A DNA stretch of 64,000 nucleotides from Epibacterium ulvae (GCF_900102795.1 NZ_FMWG01000006.1:186001-250000); one strand, 5' to 3'; shown: positions 1-8,577, numbered from the stretch's first letter. A program made the numbers and translations. The notes: a model not told the origin generated them from the sequence alone.

Positions 1-735
1 ACCGGATTTGACGATGACACTGGCGAACCGGTGTTTGAAACGGAAGAATTCGCACCAGAAGTGCTGCCCTATATCGTGGTTGTCGTTGACGAAATGGCGG
101 ATCTGATGATGGTCGCGGGGAAAGAGATTGAAGCCTGTATTCAGCGCCTTGCACAGATGGCGCGGGCGTCGGGTATCCACCTGATCATGGCGACACAGCG
201 TCCTTCGGTTGATGTGATTACCGGCACGATCAAGGCCAACTTCCCAACTCGGATTTCCTTCCAGGTGACCTCAAAGATCGACAGCCGCACGATCCTTGGC
301 GAGATGGGGGCTGAACAGCTTTTGGGCATGGGGGACATGCTTTATATGGCTGGTGGCGGCAAAGTCACCCGCTGCCATGGTCCATTTGTTTCGGATGAAG
401 AAGTTGAAGAGGTGGTGAACCATCTTAAGCAATTTGGCCCGCCCGAATATGTGGGCGGTGTGGTGGATGGCCCCGGCGAAGACAAGGCTGATAATATTGA
501 TGCGGTTTTGGGGCTTAGCACCGGCGGCAACACAAATGGCGAAGATGCGCTTTATGATTCTGCGGTGGCCATTGTGATCAAAGATCGCAAATGTTCGACC
601 TCTTACATTCAGCGCAAGTTGGCGATTGGCTATAACAAGGCAGCGCGCCTGGTGGAGCAGATGGAAGACAATGGGCTGGTTTCGCCAGCCAACCATGTTG
701 GCAAACGTGAGATTTTGGTGCCTGAGCAGGAATAA
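1..735 (+). CDS. ftsK: DNA translocase FtsK, C-terminal part (5' end outside window)
   Basis: The reading frame is open from base 1, so this is the end of a longer gene. FtsK is the septal, ATP-driven DNA pump that clears chromosome termini at division and activates XerCD at dif. What remains is the second half of the RecA-like motor: a Walker B segment ([12 protein letters not shown]), the following MATQRP and RISFQV segments, and a C-terminal winged-helix gamma domain of about 65 residues ([18 protein letters not shown]...) that reads KOPS sites. The Walker A part and membrane domain lie upstream. lolA follows after 45 bases in the same direction, so the two may be cotranscribed. Identification is firm; the full length is unknown. 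Confidence 0.96.
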   Translation, partial: TGFDDDTGEPVFETEEFAPEVLPYIVVVVDEMADLMMVAGKEIEACIQRLAQMARASGIHLIMATQRPSVDVITGTIKANFPTRISFQVTSKIDSRTILGEMGAEQLLGMGDMLYMAGGGKVTRCHGPFVSDEEVEEVVNHLKQFGPPEYVGGVVDGPGEDKADNIDAVLGLSTGGNTNGEDALYDSAVAIVIKDRKCSTSYIQRKLAIGYNKAARLVEQMEDNGLVSPANHVGKREILVPEQE

Positions 736-780
736 GCCGATGGGCTTTCATTTCCTGATGGGGCGCATATGTAGAGTGCT

Positions 781-1371
781 ATGAAACAGTTCTTTTTTGC
801 GGCCGCGCTGGCGGTCTGTGCTCCGATTGCCCACGCGGCTGAACAATTGAGCCTGCCCGTGTTGTCGGACCATTTGAATGGGATCAAAACGGCTGCGGCG
901 CGCTTTGTGCAAACAAACGATGATGGCAGTCAGGCGACTGGGATCTTGTATGTCTCGCGCCCTGGTAAGATGCGGTTTGAATATGATGCGCCCCATTCTG
1001 GCATTGTCATGGCCACAAATGGTGCGGTTTTGATCATCGATCCGAAATCGAACCAAGCGCCGGAAACCTATCCCCTGCGTCGCACGCCGCTGTCTGTCTT
1101 GTTGGCCCGCAAGGTGAATCTGAGCGCAGCCAATATGGTTGTCGGACATAGTTTTGACGGCACTGCGACCCGTGTACGGGCGCAGGATCCTAAAAACCCA
1201 GAGTACGGCAGTATTGAATTTATGTTCACATCTGACCCGGTCGCCCTACGCGAATGGGTGATTTATGATGATGTTGGCGGGCAAACGCGTATTCAGCTGG
1301 GGCCTTTGCAAACAGGCATGAAGCTGGACCGCGATCTCTTCACCGCGCCAAGTCGTTTTGAAGATCGATAA
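781..1371 (+). CDS. lolA: Outer-membrane lipoprotein carrier protein LolA
   Basis: LolA is the periplasmic chaperone that takes lipoproteins from the LolCDE exporter to the outer membrane. The 196-residue product starts with a signal peptide ending near AHA (about residue 19). It continues with the LolA/LppC pattern: an early FVQTNDDG strand, then GILYVSRPGKMRFEYDAP, a hallmark of the family's hydrophobic half-barrel. Length suits the alphaproteobacterial family. The start ATG has only a weak ribosome site, but the signal peptide begins right there. The gene lies just downstream of ftsK and ends at a strong bidirectional terminator shared with the convergent transglycosylase gene. Confidence 0.9.
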   Translation: MKQFFFAAALAVCAPIAHAAEQLSLPVLSDHLNGIKTAAARFVQTNDDGSQATGILYVSRPGKMRFEYDAPHSGIVMATNGAVLIIDPKSNQAPETYPLRRTPLSVLLARKVNLSAANMVVGHSFDGTATRVRAQDPKNPEYGSIEFMFTSDPVALREWVIYDDVGGQTRIQLGPLQTGMKLDRDLFTAPSRFEDR

Positions 1372-1378
1372 GAAAATT

Positions 1379-1409
1379 AAAAGCCCGCACTGTTGTTGCG
1401 GGCTTTTTT
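1379..1409. terminator. Bidirectional intrinsic terminator between lolA and the transglycosylase gene
   Basis: Inverted repeat GCCCGCA / TGCGGGC flanked by an A-run on the left and a T-run (TTTTTT) on the right, placed between two convergent stop codons. It can act for both strands. Confidence 0.88.
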
Positions 1410-1411
1410 GA

Positions 1412-1996
1412 TCATCGGGCGCGGCGGCAGGTTGCCAATTGGGTTTGATAGGTCTGGGCGCGGCTTTCGACGCGGCTTGCCACATTCAGCAACCAGGCTT
1501 TAGAGCGGTAACTGCCGCGGGCATAGCCACTGTGCCCTTCGTGATAGGCCAAATACTGATTGCGCGCGTCATACAAAGAGACGCCATTGCGCTCTTGTGT
1601 TTGGGTCATATACCAGCCCATAAAATCGGTGGCATCACGAATGCGATCACGTCGCGCGCCGCGCCGTCCGGTTGCAGCGCGGTAGTCATCCCAGGTGCCG
1701 TCCAGAGCCTGACTGTAGCCAAACGCGCTGGAAACACGGCCGTTGGGGATGACGCCCAAGAGGTATTTATGAGGGGTGCGCGCGTTGGATCTAAAGCTGC
1801 TTTCCTGATGAATCGTCGCCATCTGCACATGGATCGGAAGTCCCCACTTGCGCTCTGTTGCGCGAAAGGCTTTCAGGTATTCGGGGCGTTGCGTGACAAT
1901 GCTGCATGCATTGTCAAGATTACGTGGTGGCGTGCTGCTTCCACCGCAGGATGCAACCAACAGCACCAAAATCATGGTACAAAAAACTCTGCTCAT
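1412..1996 (-). CDS. Small lytic transglycosylase (SLT) lipoprotein
   Basis: The predicted product is a 194-residue lipoprotein. The start at 1996 is chosen because it gives a clean lipoprotein signal with lipobox VASC (Cys17) and has an AGGCA ribosome site; longer in-frame starts add a polar, non-conserved stretch. After a short linker, residues ~45-185 resemble SLT/goose-lysozyme-type transglycosylases: WGLPIHVQMATIHQESSFRSNA holds the likely catalytic Glu65, followed by the family-typical AFGYSQALDGTWDDYR and AYHEGHSGY. It should cut peptidoglycan between MurNAc and GlcNAc while anchored to the outer membrane. It is convergent with lolA. The exact substrate role (turnover or assembly of an envelope machine) cannot be read. 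Confidence 0.85.
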   Translation of the reverse strand: MSRVFCTMILVLLVASCGGSSTPPRNLDNACSIVTQRPEYLKAFRATERKWGLPIHVQMATIHQESSFRSNARTPHKYLLGVIPNGRVSSAFGYSQALDGTWDDYRAATGRRGARRDRIRDATDFMGWYMTQTQERNGVSLYDARNQYLAYHEGHSGYARGSYRSKAWLLNVASRVESRAQTYQTQLATCRRAR

Positions 1997-2197
1997 TTGC
2001 CTGCCCTTTTTGGGTTTTTGGCAGTTTACCTGATCAGGCAAAGATAGGAACCACTTTTGAGCGATTGCTTGCCGTATGTCTGGGCATCGGCACTGTCCCG
2101 CCCATGGGCACAAACTGTTTCCTTACTAAAATGTGACTAGAATTGGACTTTTCAGAGTGAGTTGACGTATTATTTACATACGAAAGTAAGAGATCAC

Positions 2198-2524
2198 ATG
2201 CTCAGAACACATGCAAAATATAAATTAGGACAGGTTGTCCGTCATCGCAAACACCCGTTTCGGGGCGTTGTGTTCGATGTCGATCCTGAATTTTCCAATA
2301 CTGAAGAATGGTATCAGGCCATTCCAGAAAACAGTCGCCCCACCAAGGAACAGCCGTTTTATCATCTTCTGGCCGAAAACGAGCAAAGCTTTTATGTCGC
2401 TTATGTTTCGGAACAGAATTTGGTTGCTGACAACTCTGGCGAACCGATTGAACACCCTGATGTAAAAGACATATTCGGAAATTTTGATGGCGCAGCTTAT
2501 GCCCTGCAATATCAAATGAACTGA
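2198..2524 (+). CDS. hspQ: Heat shock protein HspQ
   Basis: The 108-residue product matches the HspQ/YccV family: KYKLGQVVRHRKHPFRGVVFDVDPEF, then EEWYQAI and QPFYHLL, with the usual length near 105. HspQ binds hemimethylated DNA in some species and in enterobacteria acts as an adaptor that enhances Lon protease; its role in alphaproteobacteria is less studied. An upstream TTG at 2162 is in frame, but the conserved protein begins at the ATG at 2198, so that start is preferred. A TTGACG hexamer at 2162-2167 could be a -35 element, but no convincing -10 partner is visible. The gene ends at a strong hairpin shared with the convergent ggt gene. Confidence 0.88.
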   Translation: MLRTHAKYKLGQVVRHRKHPFRGVVFDVDPEFSNTEEWYQAIPENSRPTKEQPFYHLLAENEQSFYVAYVSEQNLVADNSGEPIEHPDVKDIFGNFDGAAYALQYQMN

Positions 2525-2531
2525 TGATAAT

Positions 2532-2563
2532 AGCGCGGCTTTATGAAGGCCGCGCTTTGTTTG
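2532..2563. terminator. Bidirectional hairpin between hspQ and ggt
   Basis: Perfect 8-bp stem AGCGCGGC / GCCGCGCT with an 8-base loop, followed by TTGTTTGTT. It sits between the stop codons of two convergent genes. Confidence 0.8.
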
Positions 2564-2572
2564 TTGGGCGCA

Positions 2573-4150
2573 TCAGTAGCCCAAGGCGCAGCCATCTTTG
2601 CGTGGATCACTGGCTCCTTCAAGCACGCCGCTGTCATGGATGCGAATCGCTTGCGCACCGCCGATGGCAGTTTCAGGGATCGAAACCTGATGCCCCAGAT
2701 CCTGCAGTTCTTGACGCACCTGATCGCTATATCCACGCTCAACCCGCATGTCACCCGCATCGTTAAAGGCGCGAGGGGCATCGATAGCGGTTTGCAGGTC
2801 CATGCCAAAATCATAGAGATTTGAAACCAATCGGGCATGGCCTGTTGATTGATACGCTCCGCCCATGACACCGAAGGGTAGGATGACCTTTTTATCCTGA
2901 CGCAGCATTCCGGGAATGATCGTGTGCATTGGGCGTTTTCCCCCGCCCAATTCATTGGGATGACCGTCTTCTAGGGTGAAGCCGGCCCCACGATTTTGCA
3001 GCAAGATGCCAAACTTTTCTGATGCAATGCCCGATCCAAACCCATGGAAGATCGAATAGATCAAAGAGACCGCCATCCCGTCGCGGTCAACAACCGTAAT
3101 ATAAACGGTGTCTTTGTGAACGGATTCTGTAAGCGGCGCTGCGGCCTCCATTGCGCGTGTCGGGTCAATCAACGCCGCAAGGCGTGCCGCTGTTTCCGGG
3201 GCCAGCATATGGGCAAGGCGATGGGTGTGATCCGGGTCTGCCAGCAACCGATTGCGTGCATCATAGGCCAGTTTGGTTGCTTCGGCCTCGATATGAATAC
3301 GCTGTGCTCCAAGCGGATCGAGGCTTGCGATGTCAAAATGTTTCAGGATGTTCATCAAGAGAATCGCAGTCGCGCCCTGACCATTTGGCGGATGTTCGAC
3401 CAGATCAATATCGTTGTACGTGCCGGAAATCGGAGTGGTGGCCATGCCTTTGGTGGCTGCAAAGTCGGCTGCACTGTGGACGCCACCTGCGGCGTTTAGG
3501 GCGGCCAGCATGTCTTCGGCGACTTCACCGGTATAAAACGCATCCCGACCCTCGCGTGCGATGCGGCGCAGCACATCGGCCTGTTTGGGTGCGCGAAAGA
3601 TCTCACCTGTTTTGGGGGCGCGCCCTTTGATCAGATAGGTATCGCGTGCTGAACCTTGCAGAATATTCGCGTCGTTGTGCCAATCAAAGGCAACACGCGG
3701 CGCGACTGGCACACCAGTTTCCGCGTAATGAATGGCTGGTGCCAGAATCGCATCTAGACCTAAGCGGCCTTCTTGTGTTGCAAGGTGGCAAAACGCGTCC
3801 ACAGCGCCGGGAACAGTCACAGCGTGGGCACTGTTCACAGGCACGCTGGTTAGACCTTTTGCGCGCAATGTGTCGGCTGAGGCAGCAGCCGCTGCAAGGC
3901 CCGAGCCGTTGTAGGCATGAATTTCAGGATGGCCTGCTTTTGTATAGAGAACAAAGCAATCGCCGCCGATCCCGGTCATTTGAGGTTCGCAAATTCCCAA
4001 TAAAACGGCACCGGCGATCGCTGCATCCATCGCATTGCCACCGCGTTTTAAAATGTCGATGGCAGTTTGGGCCGCGAGAGGGTGAGAGGTTGCGCATATA
4101 CCGTTCTGAGCCCAAGTGGCAGATCGGCCGGGGAGGTGAAAATCGCGCAT
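2573..4150 (-). CDS. ggt: Gamma-glutamyltransferase / glutathione hydrolase family protein
   Basis: The 525-residue product is an Ntn-hydrolase of the gamma-glutamyltransferase family, made as one chain that cleaves itself to expose an N-terminal nucleophilic threonine. Visible hallmarks are GGNAMDAAIAG, GIGGDCFVLY, the junction KDTVYITVVDRDGMAVS, in which the Thr near residue 348 is the likely nucleophile, and the GGGKRPMHTI and GVMGGAYQ segments. The DTVYITV junction resembles the YwrD-like branch more than classical E. coli GGT (TTHYSVV), so the substrate need not be glutathione. No signal peptide is visible, suggesting a cytoplasmic enzyme. The start at 4150 is chosen for an AAAGGA ribosome site; a start at 4183 would add 11 residues. 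Confidence 0.87.
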   Translation of the reverse strand: MRDFHLPGRSATWAQNGICATSHPLAAQTAIDILKRGGNAMDAAIAGAVLLGICEPQMTGIGGDCFVLYTKAGHPEIHAYNGSGLAAAAASADTLRAKGLTSVPVNSAHAVTVPGAVDAFCHLATQEGRLGLDAILAPAIHYAETGVPVAPRVAFDWHNDANILQGSARDTYLIKGRAPKTGEIFRAPKQADVLRRIAREGRDAFYTGEVAEDMLAALNAAGGVHSAADFAATKGMATTPISGTYNDIDLVEHPPNGQGATAILLMNILKHFDIASLDPLGAQRIHIEAEATKLAYDARNRLLADPDHTHRLAHMLAPETAARLAALIDPTRAMEAAAPLTESVHKDTVYITVVDRDGMAVSLIYSIFHGFGSGIASEKFGILLQNRGAGFTLEDGHPNELGGGKRPMHTIIPGMLRQDKKVILPFGVMGGAYQSTGHARLVSNLYDFGMDLQTAIDAPRAFNDAGDMRVERGYSDQVRQELQDLGHQVSIPETAIGGAQAIRIHDSGVLEGASDPRKDGCALGY

Positions 4151-4282
4151 ACCTGTGTTCCTTTGCTTTATCGGGCGTAGCAAGACAGACAGGGTACGGA
4201 TTGTCGATATTGACGCAAGGTCAAACCCACATCTGAACGAGAGATGCGCTAACCTGTTGCCATCAGAAACAAAGCGGAGGGA

Positions 4283-4720
4283 CTATTTCTGAGTGACCTG
4301 GATTTCAAAGCTGAGCTGCAGGTTGTTGTGACCTTCGCTGCGTTCGTATTGGATGTCACTGGTCAGTTCCCGGATGAGCAACCATCCAAAGCCTCCCTCG
4401 GGAAGGGTATCTATTGGTCCGGACAGATCCTGCGGTGTGCCTGAAGGTAGCTGATGATCTGGCAATGGGACACCGGCATCACGCACATATATCGTGAGAT
4501 GGTCCGCAGCCAGATTGCAATGGATATTGACGTCGCCGGGGGCATGGCCTGCGTAAGCATGTTCGACCACATTGTTTACAGCTTCCGCAAGAACGATCTG
4601 AACCTCGTCGACCCGTGCTTGCGGCATGCCAAGGCCCCGCAGTTGGTCCACAACAGCAGAGATCCCGGATCGGGCCTCTAATTCTGTAGCCGTGAACGAG
4701 CAGGCGAATGTTTCAACCAT
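4283..4720 (-). CDS. RsbW-like anti-sigma factor / serine kinase (HATPase)
   Basis: This 145-residue GHKL ATPase resembles the RsbW/SpoIIAB serine kinases that bind sigma factors and phosphorylate STAS antagonists. The N-box (EAVNNVVEHAY, around residue 48), a divergent D-box (VRDAGVPLP) and the G-box (GGFGWLLI) are all visible. It lies 30 bases downstream of the STAS gene on the same strand, the normal pairing for a partner-switching switch. No sigma factor, PP2C phosphatase or response regulator lies nearby, so its target must be elsewhere. The family assignment is firm; kinase activity and target are inferred. Confidence 0.85.
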   Translation of the reverse strand: MVETFACSFTATELEARSGISAVVDQLRGLGMPQARVDEVQIVLAEAVNNVVEHAYAGHAPGDVNIHCNLAADHLTIYVRDAGVPLPDHQLPSGTPQDLSGPIDTLPEGGFGWLLIRELTSDIQYERSEGHNNLQLSFEIQVTQK

Positions 4721-4750
4721 GGAGTATCTCGTAGAATAAGCGCGGTTAAA

Positions 4751-5095
4751 TCAAGTCTGGGCAGGCGCAACAGAGGTCGCATCATCTAGGGTAGCATAAA
4801 GTTTGAAGACTGTATCCATGCGTGTGAGTCGAAATACTTTATCAACCACAGGTGTTAGGCCGGCCAGATCAAGTTGGCGCCCGCTGCCCAGTTGTTTCAT
4901 AGCGGCGACGATGGCACCAAGACCGCTTGAATCGATGAATTTGACTTGTGAAAGGTCTAGGATCACACGTGATGGGCCATCTTCGGTTTGGGCGCGCATG
5001 TCATCTTTAAATTGAATAGCCATAGCAGCGTCGATCCGCTCGGCGTTTACAGTGACGATTTGAGCGCCCTCAATGTCAGTACTGGTCAAGGTCAT
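4751..5095 (-). CDS. STAS-domain anti-sigma factor antagonist
   Basis: The 114-residue product is a single STAS domain of the RsbV/SpoIIAA type. The segment VILDLSQVKFIDSSGLGAIVAAMKQL carries the phosphorylatable serine (DSSGLGA, about residue 57). In such switches the unphosphorylated antagonist binds the kinase and frees its sigma factor; phosphorylation by the kinase reverses this. The RsbW-like kinase gene follows in the same direction, so the two form a compact operon. It is divergent from the thiolase gene, with about 90 bases between for both promoters. Confidence 0.9.
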   Translation of the reverse strand: MTLTSTDIEGAQIVTVNAERIDAAMAIQFKDDMRAQTEDGPSRVILDLSQVKFIDSSGLGAIVAAMKQLGSGRQLDLAGLTPVVDKVFRLTRMDTVFKLYATLDDATSVAPAQT

Positions 5096-5186
5096 ATTCT
5101 TATCCGTTGGTCTAGGTCAGGCTTCATACCTAAGACCAAAAGCTTACTATTCCGTGTGAATCCTGATCAATTGTGGGGAGGGAAAG

Positions 5187-6368
5187 ATGAAGAAAGTTTT
5201 AATATGTGGGGCCGCTCGGACACCCATGGGAGGGTTTCAGGGCGATTTCTCAGGCGTAACTGCCGCTGAACTGGGCGGTGTCGCGATCAAGGCTGCGGTG
5301 AAAAATGCGCAGGCTGACAAGGTCGATGAAGTTTTGATGGGCTGTGTTTTACCTGCTGGGCAAGGGCAGGCCCCGGCGCGACAGGCTGGTTTCGCCGCTG
5401 GGCTGGGTGAGGAAGTTCCGGCAACAACGCTCAATAAAATGTGTGGATCTGGTATGAAAGCCGCGATGATGGCTTTTGATCAGATCGCGTTGGGGCAAGC
5501 TGATGTCATTGTCGCTGGCGGCATGGAAAGCATGACAAATGCACCATACGTATTGCCCAAGATGCGGAGTGGCGCCCGGCTTGGCCATGGTGAGGTGGTC
5601 GACCATATGTTTTTGGACGGTTTGGAGGACGCCTATGACAAGGGCCGCCTGATGGGCACATTCGCCGAAGACTGTGCCGAAACCTATCAATTTTCCCGTG
5701 CGGCGCAGGATGCTTATGCGCTACGGTCCTTGGCAAATGCGTGCGCAGCACAGGAGAGCGGTGCCTTTCACGCTGAGATCGCATCCGTTGTTGTAAAAAA
5801 CCGCACAGGTTCGATTGAGATCTCAGAAGATGAGCAACCGGGCGCAGCACGGCCAGAAAAAATTCCACAATTGCGTCCCGCGTTTCGAAAAGATGGGACT
5901 GTGACAGCGGCCAATGCGTCGTCCATTTCAGATGGGGCCGCAGCATTGGTTCTGGCGTCCGATGACGTGGCGGAGGCGCAGAATTTGAAAAAGCGTGCGC
6001 GTATTCTGGGCTATGCCAGCCATGCGCAGGCTCCGGGATTGTTCACCACAGCCCCTGTGCCTGCGGCGCAAAAGTTACTGGATCGCGTGGGGTGGACCGT
6101 TGCGGATGTGGATCTGTGGGAGATCAACGAGGCCTTTGCCGTTGTTCCCATGGCCTTTATGCGAGAGATGCAAATTTCTCGTGATATTGTGAATGTAAAT
6201 GGTGGTGCCTGTGCGCTTGGCCATCCGATTGGGGCCTCTGGCGCACGAATCATCGTGACCTTGCTGAACGCGCTTGAAGCACGTGGGCTCAAACGAGGGG
6301 TCGCTGCGATCTGTATTGGCGGGGGAGAAGGCACAGCCCTTGCGATAGAGCGCGTTGACGCGGGTTAG
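5187..6368 (+). CDS. Acetyl-CoA C-acetyltransferase (thiolase)
   Basis: The 393-residue product is a biosynthetic-type thiolase that condenses or cleaves acetoacetyl-CoA, feeding polyhydroxybutyrate synthesis or ketone/fatty-acid breakdown. Active-site landmarks are all present: nucleophilic Cys86 in NKMCGSGMKA, the NEAF motif (WEINEAFAV), the GGACALGHPIGASG histidine loop and the C-terminal CIGGGEGTA, with Glu where most homologues have Met or Gln. The start ATG follows a strong GGGGAGGG site. No phaB or phaC gene adjoins it, so PHB synthesis versus catabolism cannot be told from context; symbols such as phaA or atoB are therefore withheld. Confidence 0.93.
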   Translation: MKKVLICGAARTPMGGFQGDFSGVTAAELGGVAIKAAVKNAQADKVDEVLMGCVLPAGQGQAPARQAGFAAGLGEEVPATTLNKMCGSGMKAAMMAFDQIALGQADVIVAGGMESMTNAPYVLPKMRSGARLGHGEVVDHMFLDGLEDAYDKGRLMGTFAEDCAETYQFSRAAQDAYALRSLANACAAQESGAFHAEIASVVVKNRTGSIEISEDEQPGAARPEKIPQLRPAFRKDGTVTAANASSISDGAAALVLASDDVAEAQNLKKRARILGYASHAQAPGLFTTAPVPAAQKLLDRVGWTVADVDLWEINEAFAVVPMAFMREMQISRDIVNVNGGACALGHPIGASGARIIVTLLNALEARGLKRGVAAICIGGGEGTALAIERVDAG

Positions 6369-6462
6369 ACCCTTGTGATTCGTGGCAAAGCACTGCATCA
6401 CCGGTCCAGCTTGGCTGGGTCGGATAAGCGCTTGCTGAGATAGAATAAAGAAAGGCAACCAG

Positions 6463-6918
6463 ATGCGTGTTGATTACGAGGATCTGAACAAAACGCTTGA
6501 TGCGCTGACCGAAGGCGAAACCGATGAGATCGCGCTGATGGCGACGCTTGCCTGTGAAATTCATCACAGTGATGCACGGTTTGATTGGACCGGGTTTTAC
6601 CGTGTAACAGAGCCCGAAATTCTGAAAATCGGCCCGTATCAGGGTGGTCATGGCTGTTTGAAAATCCCGTTTTCCCGTGGTGTGTGCGGCGCAGCCGCGC
6701 GTATAGGTGAGACCCAGTTGGTGGCGGATGTTGAGGCGTTTCCCGGGCATATTGCGTGCTCGACCAGTACACGGTCTGAGCTTGTTGTGCCGGTGTGCAA
6801 TGGGGCAGGCGCTGTTATTGGTGTCTTTGATATCGATAGCAATCAGCCAGAGGCTTTTACCCAAGAAGATGCAGATCAGATGGAGCGTTTGCTCACCCGG
6901 ATTTTTGCACGCTTGTAA
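6463..6918 (+). CDS. msrC: Free methionine-(R)-sulfoxide reductase (GAF domain)
   Basis: The 151-residue product is a single GAF domain of the fRMsr (YebR/MsrC) type, which reduces free methionine-R-sulfoxide in the cytoplasm using thioredoxin-like donors. WTGFYRV and GPYQGGHGCLKIPFSRGVCG are diagnostic, and the three redox cysteines of the family are present at 65, 75 and 99 (in GHGC, GVCG and HIACSTSTRSE). It is convergent with the MarR-GNAT gene. Oxidative-stress repair is the expected role; cofactor choice is not visible. Confidence 0.91.
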   Translation: MRVDYEDLNKTLDALTEGETDEIALMATLACEIHHSDARFDWTGFYRVTEPEILKIGPYQGGHGCLKIPFSRGVCGAAARIGETQLVADVEAFPGHIACSTSTRSELVVPVCNGAGAVIGVFDIDSNQPEAFTQEDADQMERLLTRIFARL

Positions 6919-6956
6919 AATCCTTCAAAACACTGTGGCAGCGACAGGTCGACAGA

Positions 6957-7832
6957 TCAGAGGTGTTTTTCAAAAAACAGATCTGGGTAGGGATCTGCAT
7001 TGAAACGTTCAATTTGGTGCCAACCCATATTTTGATAAAGACTGACCGCTTCAAACAGGGTGCTATTGGTATCTAGTCGGAGCGTTTGAATGCCGAGCCT
7101 GCGCGCAGCCTCTTCTGCTGCGGTCATCATGGATCGTGCAAGACCCAGACCGCGGGCAGAGGGAGCAATCCACATGCGTTTGATTTCTGCGCATGGTCCA
7201 CCGCTTCCTTTTACGCCGACACATCCAAGAGGTCGGCCTTGCAGGCGCGCAACAAGAAAGGTTCCAAAAGGGGGCTTCATTTGGGCAAGCTCGGGGTCGC
7301 CGGATTGTTTGAGATCGAACGTCAGATTTAAGCGTGTGCTCAACTCATCTGCAAAAGCGGTCAGGCAGTGTTGGGCCGGTGCTGAGGCGTAATCCACTTC
7401 TTCAAAAACGATGTCTTTGCGCGACAGCGTGATTGTTACCACATCCATGGCCTGCAGAAGGCGGGGAGCGTCTTTGTGTCGGGCTAAGATGCCTGCCGCG
7501 CGTTCATTTGAAAGGGCTTCATATAGATCAAATTCTTGTTTCCCCTTTTCTGTGAGGGAGGAGACACGACTGCGACGGTCCATTGGGTGTGTTGTGGTTT
7601 CGATCAGGCCTTCGTCTTCGAGGCCGCGTAACAAACGGCTAAGTAATCCCGAATCCAGCTGTAGAAAGCTGCGTAAAGCAGACAGGTTTTTATAGCCAAT
7701 ACCAATTGCGTTTAGGACGCGGGCTGCACCAAGTGAGCGTCCGCGATCCAAAAACGAGTCCTCTAACGCGCCGACTTCGACTGCGACGGCACGGCTAAAA
7801 TCTCGGATGCGGGTAATTTGATCTGCTGACAT
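6957..7832 (-). CDS. MarR-family regulator fused to a GNAT acetyltransferase
   Basis: The 291-residue protein has two parts. Residues ~1-145 form a MarR-type winged helix (LRSFLQLDSGLLSRLLRGLEDEGLIETTTHPMDRRSR is the recognition helix plus wing). Residues ~150-291 form a GNAT domain with an acetyl-CoA loop (SARGLGLARSMM) and the C-terminal LYQNMGWHQIERF. Such fusions are widespread in proteobacteria, but natural acetyl acceptors are largely unknown. The first bases of the gene, including the ATG and the AGG ribosome site, lie inside a 34-bp palindrome (7827-7860), which suggests autoregulation. It is convergent with msrC. Confidence 0.88.
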   Translation of the reverse strand: MSADQITRIRDFSRAVAVEVGALEDSFLDRGRSLGAARVLNAIGIGYKNLSALRSFLQLDSGLLSRLLRGLEDEGLIETTTHPMDRRSRVSSLTEKGKQEFDLYEALSNERAAGILARHKDAPRLLQAMDVVTITLSRKDIVFEEVDYASAPAQHCLTAFADELSTRLNLTFDLKQSGDPELAQMKPPFGTFLVARLQGRPLGCVGVKGSGGPCAEIKRMWIAPSARGLGLARSMMTAAEEAARRLGIQTLRLDTNSTLFEAVSLYQNMGWHQIERFNADPYPDLFFEKHL

Positions 7833-7860
7833 TTGCCTGACTTTAGTCAGGTAAATGTCA
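7827..7860. promoter_or_regulatory. 34-bp palindrome over the MarR-GNAT start codon (candidate operator)
   Basis: Two 15-base arms (TGACATTTGCCTGAC and GTCAGGTAAATGTCA) separated by TTTA match at 14 of 15 positions. The palindrome covers the ATG (7830-7832) and ribosome site of the minus-strand gene, so it could be an operator for the encoded MarR domain, an mRNA hairpin hiding the start, or both. Confidence 0.65.
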
Positions 7861-7929
7861 GCATCAAGTATATTCAGGAGGCATTTTTCAGAAAAATACT
7901 GCGCTTGGGTCAGTGATTTGATGGCGGAT

Positions 7930-7996
7930 GTGAAATTATCGTTGAAATTTTCACGAATCTAGATCATGCATGAAAATAACAGTAAAAATTTCACGA
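7930..7996. promoter_or_regulatory. Repeated TTTCAC/GTGAAA boxes before the XRE-cupin regulator
   Basis: GTGAAATT (7930-7937) faces AAATTTTCACGA (7945-7956), forming an imperfect inverted repeat, and AAATTTCACGA recurs as a direct repeat at 7986-7996 just before the GTG start. This could be a self-binding site of the XRE-cupin regulator; no experiment or consensus is known to me. Confidence 0.4.
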
Positions 7997-8007
7997 GGAA
8001 GTCTTCG

Positions 8008-8577
8008 GTGAATCAACAAAACCATCAACGAGACACTTTGGGCGCCGATATTCGATCGCTGCGCAAAGCACGGGGGCTTACGCTCGCAGAGCTCGCAGAG
8101 CGGCTGCAACGTTCGGTTGGTTGGTTGAGTCAGGTTGAACGAGATTTGTCTGAACCTTCCATCTCGGATTTGCGTCAGCTTGCGGCCTGTTTGGATGTGC
8201 CGGTTTCAATGCTGTTTGCGCATTCTGCTGCCCCTGCCGAAGAGGTTGGCTATATTGTGCGCGCCGGGGCGCGCCGCCCGCTTGGTTCGGGGGATGAAGG
8301 GCTGATCGAAGAGCTGCTTTCTCCAGATTTGACCGATGATTTTGAGATGGTGCATTCAACCTTTCGCCCCCATGCGCGGATCACTGAATGGATCAAGCGT
8401 CCAACCCAAGAGGTTGGCTATGTTCTGTCAGGGCAGCTTGATCTTGAAATCGGCGATCGTGCGTTTTCGGTGGGGGTTGGGGACAGTTTTCGCATTCGGG
8501 GAGAAGCCTATCGCTGGGCCAACCCTCACGAGGAACGGGCTGTGGTGATCTGGGTGATCGCTCCACCCGTCTATTGA
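8008..8577 (+). CDS. XRE-family regulator with C-terminal cupin domain
   Basis: The 189-residue product has a helix-turn-helix (IRSLRKARGLTLAELAERLQRSVGWLSQVERDLSEPSISDL, residues ~14-54) and a C-terminal cupin (residues ~115-185: EVGYVLSGQLDLEIGDRAFSVGVGDSFRI...). Cupin-XRE proteins such as PuuR sense small metabolites, often amines or amino acids. GTG at 8008 is preferred because GAGGAA lies 7 bases before it; an ATG at 7966 would add 14 residues rich in Asn, Ser and Lys. The dehydrogenase gene follows 54 bases downstream in the same direction, so it probably controls that gene. Confidence 0.88.
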   Translation: MNQQNHQRDTLGADIRSLRKARGLTLAELAERLQRSVGWLSQVERDLSEPSISDLRQLAACLDVPVSMLFAHSAAPAEEVGYIVRAGARRPLGSGDEGLIEELLSPDLTDDFEMVHSTFRPHARITEWIKRPTQEVGYVLSGQLDLEIGDRAFSVGVGDSFRIRGEAYRWANPHEERAVVIWVIAPPVY

